A stretch of DNA of 13,039 nucleotides from an uncultured delta proteobacterium (GTDB lineage Bacteria > Myxococcota_A > Polyangia > Polyangiales > Polyangiaceae): NCBI GenBank assembly GCA_903858055.1, contig CAIOHM010000549.1, positions 1 through 13,039 of the forward strand, in the 5' to 3' direction. Made by a program: the position numbers and the translations under genes. Under the pieces are notes generated by a model. That model worked only from the letters and a program-made list of their open reading frames with translations, was not told where the DNA came from and did not search any database. Positions 12,471-13,039 of this stretch are shown piece by piece. Within the stretch, counting starts at the first letter, position 1. The number at the start of each line of letters is the position of its first letter.

Positions 12471-13039
12471 TTACCAGCCGCGCATCGCGTCGACGGCGCG
12501 CTGGATGGCTTGGCCTTGCGCGTCGGCGGCGTTCGCGGCGAGCCCTGCGGTGCGCACGCTGCGCTCGAAGAGGCGGCCACGCGGTCCGACCACGCTCACG
12601 TTGAGATCAATCGGCTGCGAGACGCGCGCGCCCACTTGCTGCGACGAACCAAAGGTCACGGTGGCGATGACCTTGAGCGCCGGCGTGCCGGAGTCGTCGA
12701 CGGTGAGGCCGAGCCGCCGCGAGGCGAAGGAGTCGACCGCCGCGCCGAGCGCCTCGCGCGGGCCGCTGCTCTTCGAGGGGACGACGAGCTTCAGCGAAGC
12801 CATGGGGCTCGCGTTCGCGGGGATTTCGATGATCGCGCGCTGGCTCGGCTTGGGCTGACCGAGGATGGCTCCGGTGCGCGTGCCCGAGAGGTCGTGCGCG
12901 AAGCCGAGCTTCACCGAGGACTGCCCGTAGGCCGGCCCCACGACGAACGACGCCTCGCCCTCGCGGTTCGTCGCGATGGACGCCGGCAGGTCGACGAGAC
13001 CGCCGGAAGGGGTCGCCGTGAAGCGCGCGCCGCGCCACG
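12471..13039 (-). CDS. Exported/envelope protein, C-terminal part (5' end outside window)
   Basis: The frame is open through the right edge without a stop, so the N-terminus lies outside; the GTG at 12941 is internal. About 189 codons are visible. The first part is beta-rich and Ig-like: GLVDLPASIATNREGEASFV followed by GPAYGQSSVKLGFAHDLSGT, with the 'T-x-x-x-G-x-(A/F)-x-F' turn of carboxypeptidase-regulatory or Big-type domains. The last ~110 residues (ALGAAVDSFASRRLGLTVDD, LKVIATVTFGSSQQVGARV, IDLNVSVVGPRGRLFERSV, ending in an AADAQGQAIQRAVDAM helix) resemble the helix-strand layout of periplasmic LPP20/CsgG-like modules. Family not recognised. The next gene (start 12431) follows by 39 bases on the same strand and has similar helix patterns, so the two products probably act together. 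Confidence 0.75.
   Translation of the reverse strand, partial: WRGARFTATPSGGLVDLPASIATNREGEASFVVGPAYGQSSVKLGFAHDLSGTRTGAILGQPKPSQRAIIEIPANASPMASLKLVVPSKSSGPREALGAAVDSFASRRLGLTVDDSGTPALKVIATVTFGSSQQVGARVSQPIDLNVSVVGPRGRLFERSVRTAGLAANAADAQGQAIQRAVDAMRGW

Overview
This 13 kb stretch is very GC-rich, densely packed chromosomal DNA from a bacterium. The style points to the Myxococcota, probably the Polyangia: exported lipoproteins with long Asp/Ala/Gly-rich 'DAG' linkers behind the lipobox, a myxobacterial-type FGE-sulfatase-fold lipoprotein, a secreted ceramidase and third-codon positions that are almost all G or C. No mobile element, tRNA, rRNA or CRISPR array is visible. Eleven genes plus one small overlooked gene fill the window; the two at the edges are cut. 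Most products appear to be exported (five lipoproteins, two other signal-peptide proteins, the ceramidase by family, one membrane-anchored J-protein), so this is mainly a cell-envelope region.

Layout. On the + strand, 1-1306 is the C-terminal part of a neutral/alkaline ceramidase and 1396-2301 a lipoprotein FKBP prolyl isomerase with a Met/Gln-rich tail, ended by a clear intrinsic terminator (2322-2353). From 5838 down to 2395 a compact minus-strand cluster reads, in order of transcription: GH25 muramidase lipoprotein, FGE-fold lipoprotein lacking both catalytic cysteines, a 52-residue membrane protein whose start codon overlaps the previous stop, and a cysteine-rich lipoprotein. It looks like one envelope operon converging on the same terminator. 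A 319-base leader precedes it. Upstream on the same strand is a secreted protein of unknown function (6158-6868), divergent from purT (6939-8156), the formate-dependent GAR transformylase.

The most interesting unit lies after purT. A well-formed cobalamin riboswitch (about 8224-8394, closed by a perfect 8-bp P1) and a structured expression platform (8395-8485) precede a single lipoprotein gene (8486-9907) whose product looks like a YncE-type beta-propeller. A B12-regulated propeller lipoprotein recalls BtuG, the Bacteroides surface cobalamin-capture protein. I infer that this is an analogous corrinoid-scavenging protein in a myxobacterium; no transporter gene is visible in the window to confirm it.

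The right side holds a DjlA-like membrane-anchored J-domain protein (9989-11242) and, convergent on the minus strand, two adjacent genes for exported proteins of unknown function (11298-12431 and 12471 to the window edge). Two DNA-level oddities cross gene boundaries: an 11-bp word, TGCAGAATGCA, occurs three times, and a patch of unusually AT-rich codons sits inside the J-protein gene.
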